From NCBI GenBank assembly GCA_001858525.1, contig LAPX01000007.1, forward strand, positions 62,001-126,000: DNA of 64,000 bases, given 5' to 3'. The stretch comes from Vampirovibrio chlorellavorus. GTDB taxonomy: Bacteria > Cyanobacteriota > Vampirovibrionia > Vampirovibrionales > Vampirovibrionaceae. Made by a program: the position numbers and the translations under genes. The notes beneath the pieces are model-generated. The model worked only from the letters and a program-made list of their open reading frames with translations, ran no database searches and was not told the origin of the DNA. How positions within the stretch are numbered: position 1 is the stretch's first letter; every line of letters starts with the position of its first letter. This document shows positions 8,916-17,741 of the stretch, in pieces.

Positions 8916-10898
8916 ATGAGTAGCAACTATTCTCTGGGTGGCGTTGGCGGATTCAACTCCGGTTTTGATGTCAATGGCATCATTGCCCAGCTCATTTCGT
9001 TTGAGCAGCGCCCGATTACCTTGATGACCCAGAAAAAATCAGCCATCAGTAGGCAGCAAGCGGCTTATACCAGCATTCAAAATAAGGCCAGAAGTCTATT
9101 TTCGGCCATCGATCAGCTGGCTCGACGGGATGTGGCGACCCAAAAAACCATGTTTGAAAACATGAAAGCCACCACCTCCGACAGTAATTCGGTTACCGCA
9201 AGCGTTTCCAGCAGTGCCGCTCCTCAAACCCTGAATATAGAAGTGCTGGCTCTGCCCACAGCCACGGTGGCCACCAGCACCGAAGGGGTGGGTCGTTTTG
9301 ATGCGACCATGACCAATACGGAACTTGGCATTACGGCCGGTAATTTCACCCTGTACACCCAGGTGGGGGCCACCCAAAAAGCTTATCAGATCGCCATCGC
9401 CGACGGGGACACCATGGGCGATATTATGGCCGATATGCAAACGGCCGTTCAAACCGACATACCGGGTGCCACCGTCGGCATTGTAGACGGCAAAATCCAG
9501 ATCAATCGAGGGGGTTCAGGAAACGCGGTGACCTTTGGCGCCGGGGGCGACACCAGCAATTTCCTGGAAAAAACCTTTCTAAATACAGCTGTAGCGGTGA
9601 ACGATGGCGGCATTTTTACCACTACTGCCTCCCAGCGGGTCAGCACAGTCGTCAGAGATAGCGCAGTGACAACGGCCGGAGCCAACTTGGCCACCACTGT
9701 CAACGCCAACAGCGAATTCAAAATTAATGGCATTACCTTTAACGCCGATGGTAAATCCATCAACACCATCATTGATGAAATCAACAAATCCGAAGCGGGG
9801 GTAACAGCCAGCTTTAACCGGGGCACCAACAGCTTTCAATTAACGGCAAACGATACCGGCAGCAATTTAATCAGTCTGGAAGATGTGGGTGGTGGAAACT
9901 TCCTGCAAGCTATGAAACTGATTAACGGCACCGATGCCATTTCCTCCCAAAAAGCGGGCAACAACACCAAGTTTGTACTGAATGGGCAAACCCTGTATGC
10001 CACCAGTGATACCGTGGATGAGACCGTAACCGGCCTGACCGGGGTGTCCCTCAACCTGAAAAAAGTAGCCGCAGGAACCACCACCCAAATCACCATCCAG
10101 AAAGACAACGATGCCATTGTCAATCAGGTGGACGACATTATTAAAAAATACAATAGCCTGATCGATGAAATCGCCAAGCAAACCAAGATTGACCCTGAAG
10201 CCACCAAAACCGGCGCCAGTGCCACCAATGGTCCTTTGTCCGGTGATAGCCGAATTAAAAACTTCAGAAACCAGTTGCGATCTATTTTTACCCAGTCCGT
10301 TGGGGGCGACTTAGCTAACACGGCCTATGAAAGCTTGCAAATGATCGGCATTTCCTCCAGTGCCAAAGCGGTTGGTAGCACTGACACCACGGATACCACC
10401 GATGAAAACGCCGCAGATGGGGAAACCACAGACAGTTCAACCTCTACGAGTTCCTCATCCTCATCGGATGGCAAGCTATACCTGGATAAAAATGCCCTGC
10501 GGGCCGCTTTAAGCGCAGATCCCAACAAGCTCAAGCGCCTGTTCATCGCCCAGGATTTACCAGTCGGGGCCAGTGGCGTCGATGATGGTCTGGACGGTAC
10601 CTTTACCAAACTGCAACGTTTCCTGACCGATAAAACCTACACCGATGGTGCTGGCAGAACCGGGTTTGGTGCTTTGTACAGCCTGGGTGACAGTGGTAAA
10701 GGCCTGTTTGCCACCTATCAGGATTCCGCGGGAAAGCGAATTAAAACCATTGAAACCAGCATTGAGCGCGCCAACGATCGGCTGGCCATTAAAGAAAAAA
10801 CCCTACGCCAACAGTTTCTGGCTATGGATCGCATGGTGGGCCAATATCAACGTCAAGGCACCGCACTGGCAGGGCTTTCCGCCCAGTTAGCCCGGTAG
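8916..10898 (+). CDS. fliD: Flagellar hook-associated protein 2 (filament cap) FliD
   Basis: Caps the growing flagellar filament and folds exported flagellin. At 660 residues it is longer than many FliDs. The amino-terminal FliD domain (GVGGFNSGFDVNGIIAQLISFEQRPI) and the carboxy-terminal coiled coil (SIERANDRLAIKEKTLRQQFLAMDRMVGQ) are clear; the centre is Thr/Asn/Gly-rich as expected for surface-exposed domains. A low-complexity insertion of Asp/Thr/Ser (SSTSTSSSSSSDG, about residues 487-525) is unusual. The ATG has AAGGAT upstream. No other flagellar gene lies in the window, so fliD sits apart from the main flagellar operons. Confidence 0.94.
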   Translation: MSSNYSLGGVGGFNSGFDVNGIIAQLISFEQRPITLMTQKKSAISRQQAAYTSIQNKARSLFSAIDQLARRDVATQKTMFENMKATTSDSNSVTASVSSSAAPQTLNIEVLALPTATVATSTEGVGRFDATMTNTELGITAGNFTLYTQVGATQKAYQIAIADGDTMGDIMADMQTAVQTDIPGATVGIVDGKIQINRGGSGNAVTFGAGGDTSNFLEKTFLNTAVAVNDGGIFTTTASQRVSTVVRDSAVTTAGANLATTVNANSEFKINGITFNADGKSINTIIDEINKSEAGVTASFNRGTNSFQLTANDTGSNLISLEDVGGGNFLQAMKLINGTDAISSQKAGNNTKFVLNGQTLYATSDTVDETVTGLTGVSLNLKKVAAGTTTQITIQKDNDAIVNQVDDIIKKYNSLIDEIAKQTKIDPEATKTGASATNGPLSGDSRIKNFRNQLRSIFTQSVGGDLANTAYESLQMIGISSSAKAVGSTDTTDTTDENAADGETTDSSTSTSSSSSSDGKLYLDKNALRAALSADPNKLKRLFIAQDLPVGASGVDDGLDGTFTKLQRFLTDKTYTDGAGRTGFGALYSLGDSGKGLFATYQDSAGKRIKTIETSIERANDRLAIKEKTLRQQFLAMDRMVGQYQRQGTALAGLSAQLAR

Positions 10899-11225
10899 CC
10901 TTTACCCAAAAATCTTTACCTTCAAAGGGCTGGTTTGAAAAGTTTCCGGTGATTCCGGTCACTTTTGACTAGCGCCATTTTTTTATTCTTTTAAGGCAGC
11001 GATAGTATCTGCAGGTTGAGGATAGCGTTTTCAGAACGCCTGAACGTCCTGGAGAATCAGGCTTGTTTCAGGGCAATGTTCAAAGCTGACTTTCAGGATA
11101 TGGCCAGTATCACCATTGCCAGTCACTCCCCTGAATGGTGGACATTGCACCCAAAAGCTGGACTTCTGAGCAAACTTGCCGATACCCCAAACAGCAGACA
11201 ACACACGATCTTGGAGATGACTCCC
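10899..11225. other. Gap between fliD and the pseudo-receiver gene
   Basis: No clear gene. The downstream frame stays open to a TTG at 11016, so its protein may start earlier than annotated (ATG candidates at 11076 and 11100), but none of these has a good ribosome-binding site. Confidence 0.4.
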
Positions 11226-11987
11226 ATGTTTGGATTCATTCGACTCAATCCCCATCATTTGCAAAGTACTCCGACAGGAACTCGGCAGGATATTTTGGTC
11301 AGCAGCGAAGATATTTATCGCTTTGATATGGGAATGGAACCCCTTTTGCTGTTGAGAAAAGGGTTTGAACTCACTCCGGAAGAATTGCCGCGCTTTTTGA
11401 AAAGTGGGGCCCAACGCTACCAGTTTCATTACAAGTACAGCGGGCAAAGCTTGGCCAAAGCCCCACTGCCCAACCAGGGCATGCGCAAGTTCCCCGGTAT
11501 GGGCAACTCTATTCTGGATCCCATTAACAAACTGAAAAAATCGACCCAGGTGCCCTATAAACAGGCCCTAATCATTGAGCCGGATCAAAAACACCTGAAG
11601 CGACTGGTCGATTGCCTGTTTGTGTGCGGTATCCCTCTGGATCAGATTCATCCGGTTCGGGTGGTCTCCAGCGTGCCTTGGGCCGTGGAAAAATACCGCC
11701 CTCAAATTCTGGTTGCCAACTACGACCTATCCAACACCATTGATGGACTGAGCCTGTTGCAAATTTTCGCGGGCCTCTCCTTTGTGGAAACCCTTATTCT
11801 GATAATGCCCCCGCATATTGATCTGTCGGATGAGGAAGAAGAAGCCTTGCAACGCATCAACCAGAATAAACGCATCAAACTGCTCACCCGTCCGGTCAAC
11901 CGCTTCGACTTACAGCCCCTGCTCAACGAAACCAGTCAGCGGCACCAGCGGAGCCTGCCTCGTAATAATGAAAAACCCGTAGCTTGA
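11226..11987 (+). CDS. Protein with carboxy-terminal degenerate receiver-like domain
   Basis: Protein of 254 residues from the chosen ATG (MFGFIRLN), which has TTGGAG ten bases upstream; an in-frame TTG at 11016 would add 70 residues. The last 125 residues resemble a response-regulator receiver: ALIIEPDQKHL, then ILVANYDLSNTIDGLSLL and KLLTRPVNRFDL. In a true receiver an aspartate would stand where NYDLS has asparagine, and the terminal lysine is arginine, so it probably is not phosphorylated. The amino-terminal half is not recognised. It ends 20 bases before the HDOD gene, so the two likely act together. Confidence 0.6.
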   Translation: MFGFIRLNPHHLQSTPTGTRQDILVSSEDIYRFDMGMEPLLLLRKGFELTPEELPRFLKSGAQRYQFHYKYSGQSLAKAPLPNQGMRKFPGMGNSILDPINKLKKSTQVPYKQALIIEPDQKHLKRLVDCLFVCGIPLDQIHPVRVVSSVPWAVEKYRPQILVANYDLSNTIDGLSLLQIFAGLSFVETLILIMPPHIDLSDEEEEALQRINQNKRIKLLTRPVNRFDLQPLLNETSQRHQRSLPRNNEKPVA

Positions 11988-12007
11988 GAGTTTAACCGAA
12001 GACAGCC

Positions 12008-12892
12008 ATGAACAAGTTCACCTCGGGAGCCCATGAACTGATCCTGAAGCGCATTCGGGACATTCCTTCCTTGCCGGATGTGGTGAATCGTATTCTGGCC
12101 ATTATCAACCAGCCCAACACCCCGGCCTCAGAGATTGCCAAACTCATCTCCTATGACCCGGGACTGACCTCCAAGGTGTTGCGTATGGTCAACTCGGCGG
12201 CCTATGGCTTTCAGCGGCAAATCAGCTCCATTCAGCATGGCATTATGATTCTGGGGTTCACCAACGTTCGGGGTCTGGTACTGAGCGCCAGCATTTTTAA
12301 ACTGTTTGAAGGCCACACCCATCCCGGTGGGCTCAATCACCAGCAATTCTGGGAGCATTCTCTGGGCACCGCGGTGGCCGCCAGATTACTGGCCAAGTCC
12401 CTTGGAGTGGCCGATAGCGATGACGTGTTTAGCGCCGGAATGCTGCACGACATTGGCAAGGTGGTACTGGATGTTTACTTCAAACAGGATTACAGCCAAG
12501 TCCTTCACCAAGCCCAGCTCAAAGGGCTTCCCAAACACGGGTTGCCCTTTTACCACCTGGAAGAGTCCGTTTTAGGGGTTAACCACGCCAGCATTGGCAA
12601 CTACCTGGCCAGCAAGTGGAAATTACCGGTGGGCATCAGCGAAGTGATTTTGCACCATCACCAACCGGAGCAAGCGGAATCCTGCCCCCGTCTGGTGCAT
12701 CTGGTGGCTCTGGCCAACGAGTTGGCCGTGGTGCAGTACGAGCAGCAAGGCATCTACAACCGGGATCATTTCAGTCCGGCCTTAATGGACTACTTCGGGC
12801 TGGATGATACCGCACTGGAACAGTATTTGCAGGCCCTCAGAACCGAGATGGATTCCGCCCAGGATTTGCTGAACGCCATTTCCACACGGTAG
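12008..12892 (+). CDS. HDOD domain protein
   Basis: Protein of 294 residues made of an HDOD domain (IPSLPDVVNRILAIINQPNT from about residue 17, then SYDPGLTSKVLRMVNSAAYGF). An HD-like AGMLHDIGKVVLD lies near residue 147. HDOD proteins are non-enzymatic relatives of HD-GYP phosphodiesterases and usually act as signalling adaptors in motility, c-di-GMP or stress circuits. It follows the pseudo-receiver gene closely; a small two-gene signalling unit is likely. Confidence 0.9.
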   Translation: MNKFTSGAHELILKRIRDIPSLPDVVNRILAIINQPNTPASEIAKLISYDPGLTSKVLRMVNSAAYGFQRQISSIQHGIMILGFTNVRGLVLSASIFKLFEGHTHPGGLNHQQFWEHSLGTAVAARLLAKSLGVADSDDVFSAGMLHDIGKVVLDVYFKQDYSQVLHQAQLKGLPKHGLPFYHLEESVLGVNHASIGNYLASKWKLPVGISEVILHHHQPEQAESCPRLVHLVALANELAVVQYEQQGIYNRDHFSPALMDYFGLDDTALEQYLQALRTEMDSAQDLLNAISTR

Positions 12893-12966
12893 CCAGTTTG
12901 TAAATTTTTCATACAGTTTCTGCCCAAACATTCAAGAGAACCCACTGATCTCTCGATAAGCAGAAT

Positions 12967-14247
12967 ATGTTGAAGCGTTCTTTTATTAATTTACTGAGCG
13001 GCCTTTTACTAATGGCCCTCGCTCCCCTGGCCGCCGTTGCGGATAACTATCAGGATGGGGTCAGTGCCTACAAGGCTAAAAATTACAACCGGGCCGCCCA
13101 ACTGCTGCAAGGAAGCATCACGAATCAGGGAAAGGCCAACCCGGATGCCCTGTTTTATCTGGGGCTGACCTATGCCCAAATGAAGCGCTATGAAGAGGCC
13201 CGTAAGGCCTTTGAGTATGTGATCCAGCTGGTTCCAGCCAATCACGAACTGGCGGCCAAGTCTCGAAATAACATTAGCTACCTGACCAGTCAGCAAATCG
13301 CCCTGGCCAGTAACAGCGGCAAGGCCAACCAGGTCATACAAACCGCTCTGTCCCGCACCAGCAAGGACAACTACCTGACCCACGTCATCACCAACGGAAA
13401 AATCGTCCATTTTTCCACCCAGAAAATGCCATTAAAAGTCTACATTAACAATGGCTTTAACATTGGCGGCTGGAATACAGGAATGAAGCAAGCGGTCAGT
13501 ATCGCCATGCGGCGCTGGCAATCGGCCTCCCGGGGTAAAGTGTCCTTTGTGCAAACCACCAACGCCAATCAGGCCGATATCACGGTGCGCTGGCAAAAAA
13601 ACTTCTCCGATAACATTCTGGGAGTCAGCCCCTTTCAATCGGTGGGCGATACCATCATTCGCTCTGACATTACTCTGGCCGTCTATTATCCAAGCAGCGA
13701 TAAACCCATCCCCTACAGCGAACTGGTCACCATTGCCACCCACGAAATGGGACATGCCATTGGCCTGAAAGGACACAGTCCCTACCCGCAAGATATCATG
13801 TTCTACTCCACCAGCCACAGTGGTGATCAGGCCCTCAGCCAGCGCGATATCAATACCATTGGTATGTTGTACAAACTGAACGCCGATGTTCAGAACAGCA
13901 CCAGCAGCAGCACCGCCCAAACCAAAAAATATTATGAGCTTTACCAACTGGGGGTGCAGGCCCAAAAACAAAACCACATCACAGAGGCCATGGCCTACTA
14001 CCGGCAAGCCCTGCAAATGAACCGGGAACTGGTGGAAGCCAAATTCAACCTGGGGGCATTGCTGATTAACGAAGGCAACCGCATGGTGCGCAGCAAACAG
14101 TTGCAAACGGCTCGAAAAAACTTTGAAGAAGCCAGTCAGCTGTATACCGAAGTCAGTCGACACAGTAACGCGCCCAACGGCACTCAGGAAAATCTGCAAA
14201 TCGCCAAAAGCAATCTCAGCCTGGTGACGAAAGCACTAAGCCCCTGA
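12967..14247 (+). CDS. Secreted TPR protein with matrixin-like metalloprotease domain
   Basis: Protein of 426 residues. Residues 1-25 are a signal peptide (INLLSGLLLMALAPLAAVA-D). Two TPR-like repeats follow (DGVSAYKAKNYNRAAQLL, PDALFYLGLTYAQMKRYEEARKAF). The centre holds THEMGHAIGLKGH (about residues 260-272), the metzincin zinc motif HExxHxxGxxGH, followed by the methionine-containing turn in PQDIMFYS. A further TPR pair (ELYQLGVQAQKQNHITEAMAYYRQAL) closes it. It should be an exported zinc endopeptidase; the flanking TPRs suggest docking to a partner. Substrate unknown. Confidence 0.88.
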   Translation: MLKRSFINLLSGLLLMALAPLAAVADNYQDGVSAYKAKNYNRAAQLLQGSITNQGKANPDALFYLGLTYAQMKRYEEARKAFEYVIQLVPANHELAAKSRNNISYLTSQQIALASNSGKANQVIQTALSRTSKDNYLTHVITNGKIVHFSTQKMPLKVYINNGFNIGGWNTGMKQAVSIAMRRWQSASRGKVSFVQTTNANQADITVRWQKNFSDNILGVSPFQSVGDTIIRSDITLAVYYPSSDKPIPYSELVTIATHEMGHAIGLKGHSPYPQDIMFYSTSHSGDQALSQRDINTIGMLYKLNADVQNSTSSSTAQTKKYYELYQLGVQAQKQNHITEAMAYYRQALQMNRELVEAKFNLGALLINEGNRMVRSKQLQTARKNFEEASQLYTEVSRHSNAPNGTQENLQIAKSNLSLVTKALSP

Positions 14248-14379
14248 GATCATTTATTGCGGCCCTTCCATCCGTACCCTTCCGGCGACTCTCTCCTACG
14301 AACAGTCTGTACCCATCCAGACACACTCATCCAAATAAAGGGGATTAGCCCCGAAAACCCAACCGTCGCAACCCTGCAC

Positions 14380-14388
14380 TGATATAAT
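14380..14388 (+). promoter_or_regulatory. Extended -10 promoter upstream of the sigma-factor gene
   Basis: TGA followed by TATAAT, a perfect extended -10 element 65 bases before the sigma-factor ATG. No good -35 is visible, as is common with extended -10 promoters. Confidence 0.55.
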
Positions 14389-14452
14389 TTTTTTGTCTTT
14401 CAAAATGTATCTGCTTTAAACGCACTCCCTAAAAACCCGATACTGAGGTCGC

Positions 14453-15526
14453 ATGAGCATTTCCCAGAAAAAGAAACCCGGTATTCGACAATCCGCTGCC
14501 TCTCTACGCAAAGGATCTGCCCCATTGGACGAGTCTCGTAAATCCAAACGCCAGGATGAGTTTATGTCCCTGGATGACGAAAACGAATTGTCATTTAACG
14601 ATGGTCAGGAACGGGTTGATTTTTTCGAGGAGGAGGAAGAGGAAGAAGCTGAGCAGGAGAAGGTTCAAGTCGAGCGGGGCTCCGCCGATGATTCGGTGAA
14701 AATTTATTTGCAACAAATTGGCAAAGTAAAACTACTCAATTCCGAGCAGGAAATTGAACTGGCCAAGCGCATTGCCGAAGGCGATGAAGTGGCCAAAGGG
14801 CAATTGGTCAAAGCCAATTTACGATTGGTGGTTAGCATCGCCAAAAAATATATCGGCCGAGGGCTCTCCTTTCTGGATCTCATTCAGGAAGGCAATTTGG
14901 GCCTGATTCGGGCCGCTGAAAAATTTGATCACAAACGAGGCTTTAAATTTTCCACTTATGCTACCTGGTGGATTCAACAATCCATCACTCGGGGTATTGC
15001 CGATAAATCCAGAACCATTCGCCTGCCAGTGCACATGATTGAAACCATTGGCCGCCTGAAAAAAGTAACCCGCGATCTCTCCCACGATTTAGGGCGCACC
15101 CCCACCAAGGAAGAGCTGGCCGGTAAAATGGGGATTTCTCTCTCCAAATTACGCTTGGTGTTAAAAGCAACTCAATCCACCATTAGCCTGGAAACCCCCT
15201 TGCACACCAAGGATGAGGCCTCCAAAATCGGTGATTTTCTGGTGGATGAAAATACGGAATCTCCTGACAGCCGGGTCTCTCAGGAAAACCTGACCGAGGA
15301 ACTGGATAAAATTCTGGACAGCCTGCGTCCTCGGGAGCGGGATGTTTTGAAACTGCGCTTTGGTCTGAATGACGGTAACAAACGCACGCTGGAAGAAATT
15401 GGCCAACTGTTTGGCGTCTCTCGGGAGCGGGTTCGCCAGATTGAAACCCGTGCCCTCAACAAACTGCGAAAAATGTGCCGCAGCAACCGCAATATCAAGA
15501 GCCTGAAAAACTATTTAAATCCCTAA
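14453..15526 (+). CDS. rpoD: Principal RNA polymerase sigma factor (RpoD/SigA)
   Basis: Sigma-70 family factor of 357 residues. [28 protein letters not shown] is region 1.2; [32 protein letters not shown] is region 2.1-2.2; [17 protein letters not shown] is 2.3-2.4; [18 protein letters not shown] is the 4.2 helix-turn-helix. The strict match to group-1 motifs points to the housekeeping factor. Ahead of region 1.2 is a highly acidic stretch ([12 protein letters not shown], about residues 62-74), in place of a canonical region 1.1. A separate housekeeping sigma elsewhere would change this to a group-2 factor. Confidence 0.9.
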   Translation: MSISQKKKPGIRQSAASLRKGSAPLDESRKSKRQDEFMSLDDENELSFNDGQERVDFFEEEEEEEAEQEKVQVERGSADDSVKIYLQQIGKVKLLNSEQEIELAKRIAEGDEVAKGQLVKANLRLVVSIAKKYIGRGLSFLDLIQEGNLGLIRAAEKFDHKRGFKFSTYATWWIQQSITRGIADKSRTIRLPVHMIETIGRLKKVTRDLSHDLGRTPTKEELAGKMGISLSKLRLVLKATQSTISLETPLHTKDEASKIGDFLVDENTESPDSRVSQENLTEELDKILDSLRPRERDVLKLRFGLNDGNKRTLEEIGQLFGVSRERVRQIETRALNKLRKMCRSNRNIKSLKNYLNP

Positions 15527-15732
15527 CCGACTGGTTTCCCCATCGTCGGTTGTGGGGTATGATCTTAGTATCCAAACCGGGCAGATGAGTGAGTGTCATT
15601 TTTCAGGTCGGCATCTTTAGCTAGTGGCTTGCCTTTTTGCTTATTTCTATTTTGATTATCGCTGCAAATCACAGTCAGCCACTGTCCAGACACCGTTAAA
15701 ATTCCGAAGCAACCGGAAAGGCTGGAACGATC

Positions 15733-16896
15733 ATGAAGTTGCTGTTTATTTGCCACCTGACCCAAACCGCACTGGATGACACCGTTCGTGCCATGCGCTA
15801 CTTGGGGCAGGAACTAACCCTGAGAGGGCATGAGGTCGACTATTTTTTTCGTCGCCCATTGGCCAGCGATGAACAACCAGCACCAATTTCCCCGTTAGAG
15901 TGGCCCATGCGCATTGCCCCACTGGCCAGTCGTAAATGCTTGCAAAAACAGTACGATATTGTTCTGGCCAGCGGCAGCAGTGGCTGGTGTCTGTCCTCCT
16001 TTCGGGACTGGTTACTGCCACCGGAAACACGGGTGGTGTCTTGGCACTTGCACGAAGATCCGGCCATGAGAAAGTCAGCGGATCAATCGTTGGAGGACAC
16101 CCCAGAACCCTCGCCCAATCTGACGATACCCAAGGCGTATCTGCTGCAGCAACTAAACGCCTGGACGGTGGAGCAAGCCCTGAAGACCCAGGACGGTTGC
16201 TTTTTAACCGGACTTGAAGATGTCCACCGAATCCGCCGGGAGTACCCTCAGTACGCGCCCAAAGCCATGTACCAGCCCCGTGGCGTGGATGCCAAATTCT
16301 ACAGTCCCCAACGCTTGAAGCAAAAGGCCACCCCGCCCTCCAAATTGTTATTAATTGGCAATAACCACGCGGAAAATCCCATTGGCAAGCCAGTGGCAGA
16401 AGCCTTTCAGCAAATCCTGAAGAGCCACCCCCAGGTCACACTGACCGTGGCAGGGGATCACCACCTGCCCCCTCCGGATAAACTGTTCGCCGACTTTCCA
16501 GAGCCCATCAAGCCCGCCCTCAATTGCGTGCGGGTTCAGCAGGAAGAGAGCCTGCCGGACTTGTACTTGCAGCACGATGTGTTCATTCAGCCCCACAGAA
16601 CCCCGGCCCAACCATTGGCCGTACTGGAAGCCATGGCCAGCGCCATGCCAGCGGTGGTGGTGCAAAACCCGGATTTTCAGGAGGTGGTCACCCATTATGA
16701 AAGTGGTCTGTTGGTGCCGCCCAATAATCCGCAAGCCATTGTGGAAAGTGTGACCCATTTGCTGGAGAATCCCACCCTGTGCCAATCCATGGGCGAGGCC
16801 GCTTTTGAGACGGTCACCCGCTGCTACACCTGGCATCAGGTTTGCGATATTTTTGAGGTCAATTTAACCCGAATTCTGGAACAATCGCCCACTTAG
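15733..16896 (+). CDS. Glycosyltransferase (GT4-like, GT-B fold)
   Basis: Protein of 387 residues with the two Rossmann halves of a GT-B glycosyltransferase. The amino-terminal acceptor half begins MKLLFICHLTQ; the donor half contains KLLLIGNNHAENPIGKPVA, VTLTVAGDH, and PLAVLEAMASAMPAVVVQN, where the E of LEAMASAMP contacts the nucleotide sugar in family 4 enzymes. Cytoplasmic, probably building a surface polysaccharide or glycolipid. It stands alone between the sigma-factor gene and an AT-rich islet, so neighbours give no hint of the sugar. Confidence 0.88.
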   Translation: MKLLFICHLTQTALDDTVRAMRYLGQELTLRGHEVDYFFRRPLASDEQPAPISPLEWPMRIAPLASRKCLQKQYDIVLASGSSGWCLSSFRDWLLPPETRVVSWHLHEDPAMRKSADQSLEDTPEPSPNLTIPKAYLLQQLNAWTVEQALKTQDGCFLTGLEDVHRIRREYPQYAPKAMYQPRGVDAKFYSPQRLKQKATPPSKLLLIGNNHAENPIGKPVAEAFQQILKSHPQVTLTVAGDHHLPPPDKLFADFPEPIKPALNCVRVQQEESLPDLYLQHDVFIQPHRTPAQPLAVLEAMASAMPAVVVQNPDFQEVVTHYESGLLVPPNNPQAIVESVTHLLENPTLCQSMGEAAFETVTRCYTWHQVCDIFEVNLTRILEQSPT

Positions 16897-17000
16897 ACTT
16901 GCCAGCACACGACTTTAAACTTTGAAGATCCCAAATCTCCACTAACATCTTTCATAAAGAAGATTGCCTTTATTTGATTTCCTCACACAGCAAATGTTAT

Positions 17001-17618
17001 TTATTGTTTATAATATTCAGGCTTAGTTTCCAAGTCGGTGTTGAATACAACATAGTAATAATGCCCAATTAATTTTTCCGTCCTATGGCCAATACGACCG
17101 AATGGAACCATTTTGCGTAATACGTAGGCAGATTGATACCATTCCCGCGAGCGTTGAGTTTCATTTATTAGGATTTGGTCGGTCGAATCATAAATAATTG
17201 ACTTAACGATATAAGAGGTATTAATGCCAAGTTCTGTACCAATTGCCTGTAATTGGGTATATTCACAAACCCCAATAGCCCCTCCACCTGATATTGAGAT
17301 AGCATTTTTGACACATTGAGAAAAAATACGAGGGTTAAGCTTAATCCTGAAAGATTGAGCTAGGATATAGGTACGAAATCTAACATCACCAGCGTAAAAA
17401 ATTATTAAAAAGCCTACTCCAACAGCCAGCCAGTGGACATTAGTCTTTTTTCTATAAGACTTTATAACAGCCAGTACAAAAAGAACAAGAAAACTTTGCT
17501 CTAAAAGAAAAAACTTTTTATGTAAAGATACCTCACTGTAGAACACATCAGCTATTGCCTCTGTCAGAAAAAATAGAACGTATGCTAATGGAAATAGCCA
17601 GAGTTTTGATTTCAGCAT
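17001..17618 (-). CDS. Orphan membrane protein in an AT-rich islet
   Basis: Protein of 205 residues with three hydrophobic segments in the first 80 residues (LFPLAYVLFFLTEAIADVFY, LLEQSFLVLFVLAVIKSY, WLAVGVGFLIIFYAG) and a soluble tail of about 120 residues. I recognise no family. The stretch 16917-17741 is markedly AT-rich compared with its neighbours and uses AT-ending codons, as expected of recently acquired DNA. No integrase, insertion sequence or flanking repeat is visible. Coding is likely because the frame gives a coherent membrane topology, but a decayed gene cannot be excluded. Confidence 0.6.
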   Translation of the reverse strand: MLKSKLWLFPLAYVLFFLTEAIADVFYSEVSLHKKFFLLEQSFLVLFVLAVIKSYRKKTNVHWLAVGVGFLIIFYAGDVRFRTYILAQSFRIKLNPRIFSQCVKNAISISGGGAIGVCEYTQLQAIGTELGINTSYIVKSIIYDSTDQILINETQRSREWYQSAYVLRKMVPFGRIGHRTEKLIGHYYYVVFNTDLETKPEYYKQ

Positions 17619-17741
17619 CTACTCAATACTCACAAAAAATTTCTTTCTCATCATTAAACTCCAACATTGCGGCACCTACTAAAGATAAAGGCAAATTTCG
17701 ACTCACTACTTTCAAATACGATTCTCGCATTATAAAAAAAA

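Noticed and set aside
15525-15551. AACCGAC/GTCGGTT hairpin just after the sigma-factor gene as a terminator
   Set aside because: The stem is real but is followed by GTGGGG, not Ts, and overlaps the stop codon region, so I do not call it a terminator.
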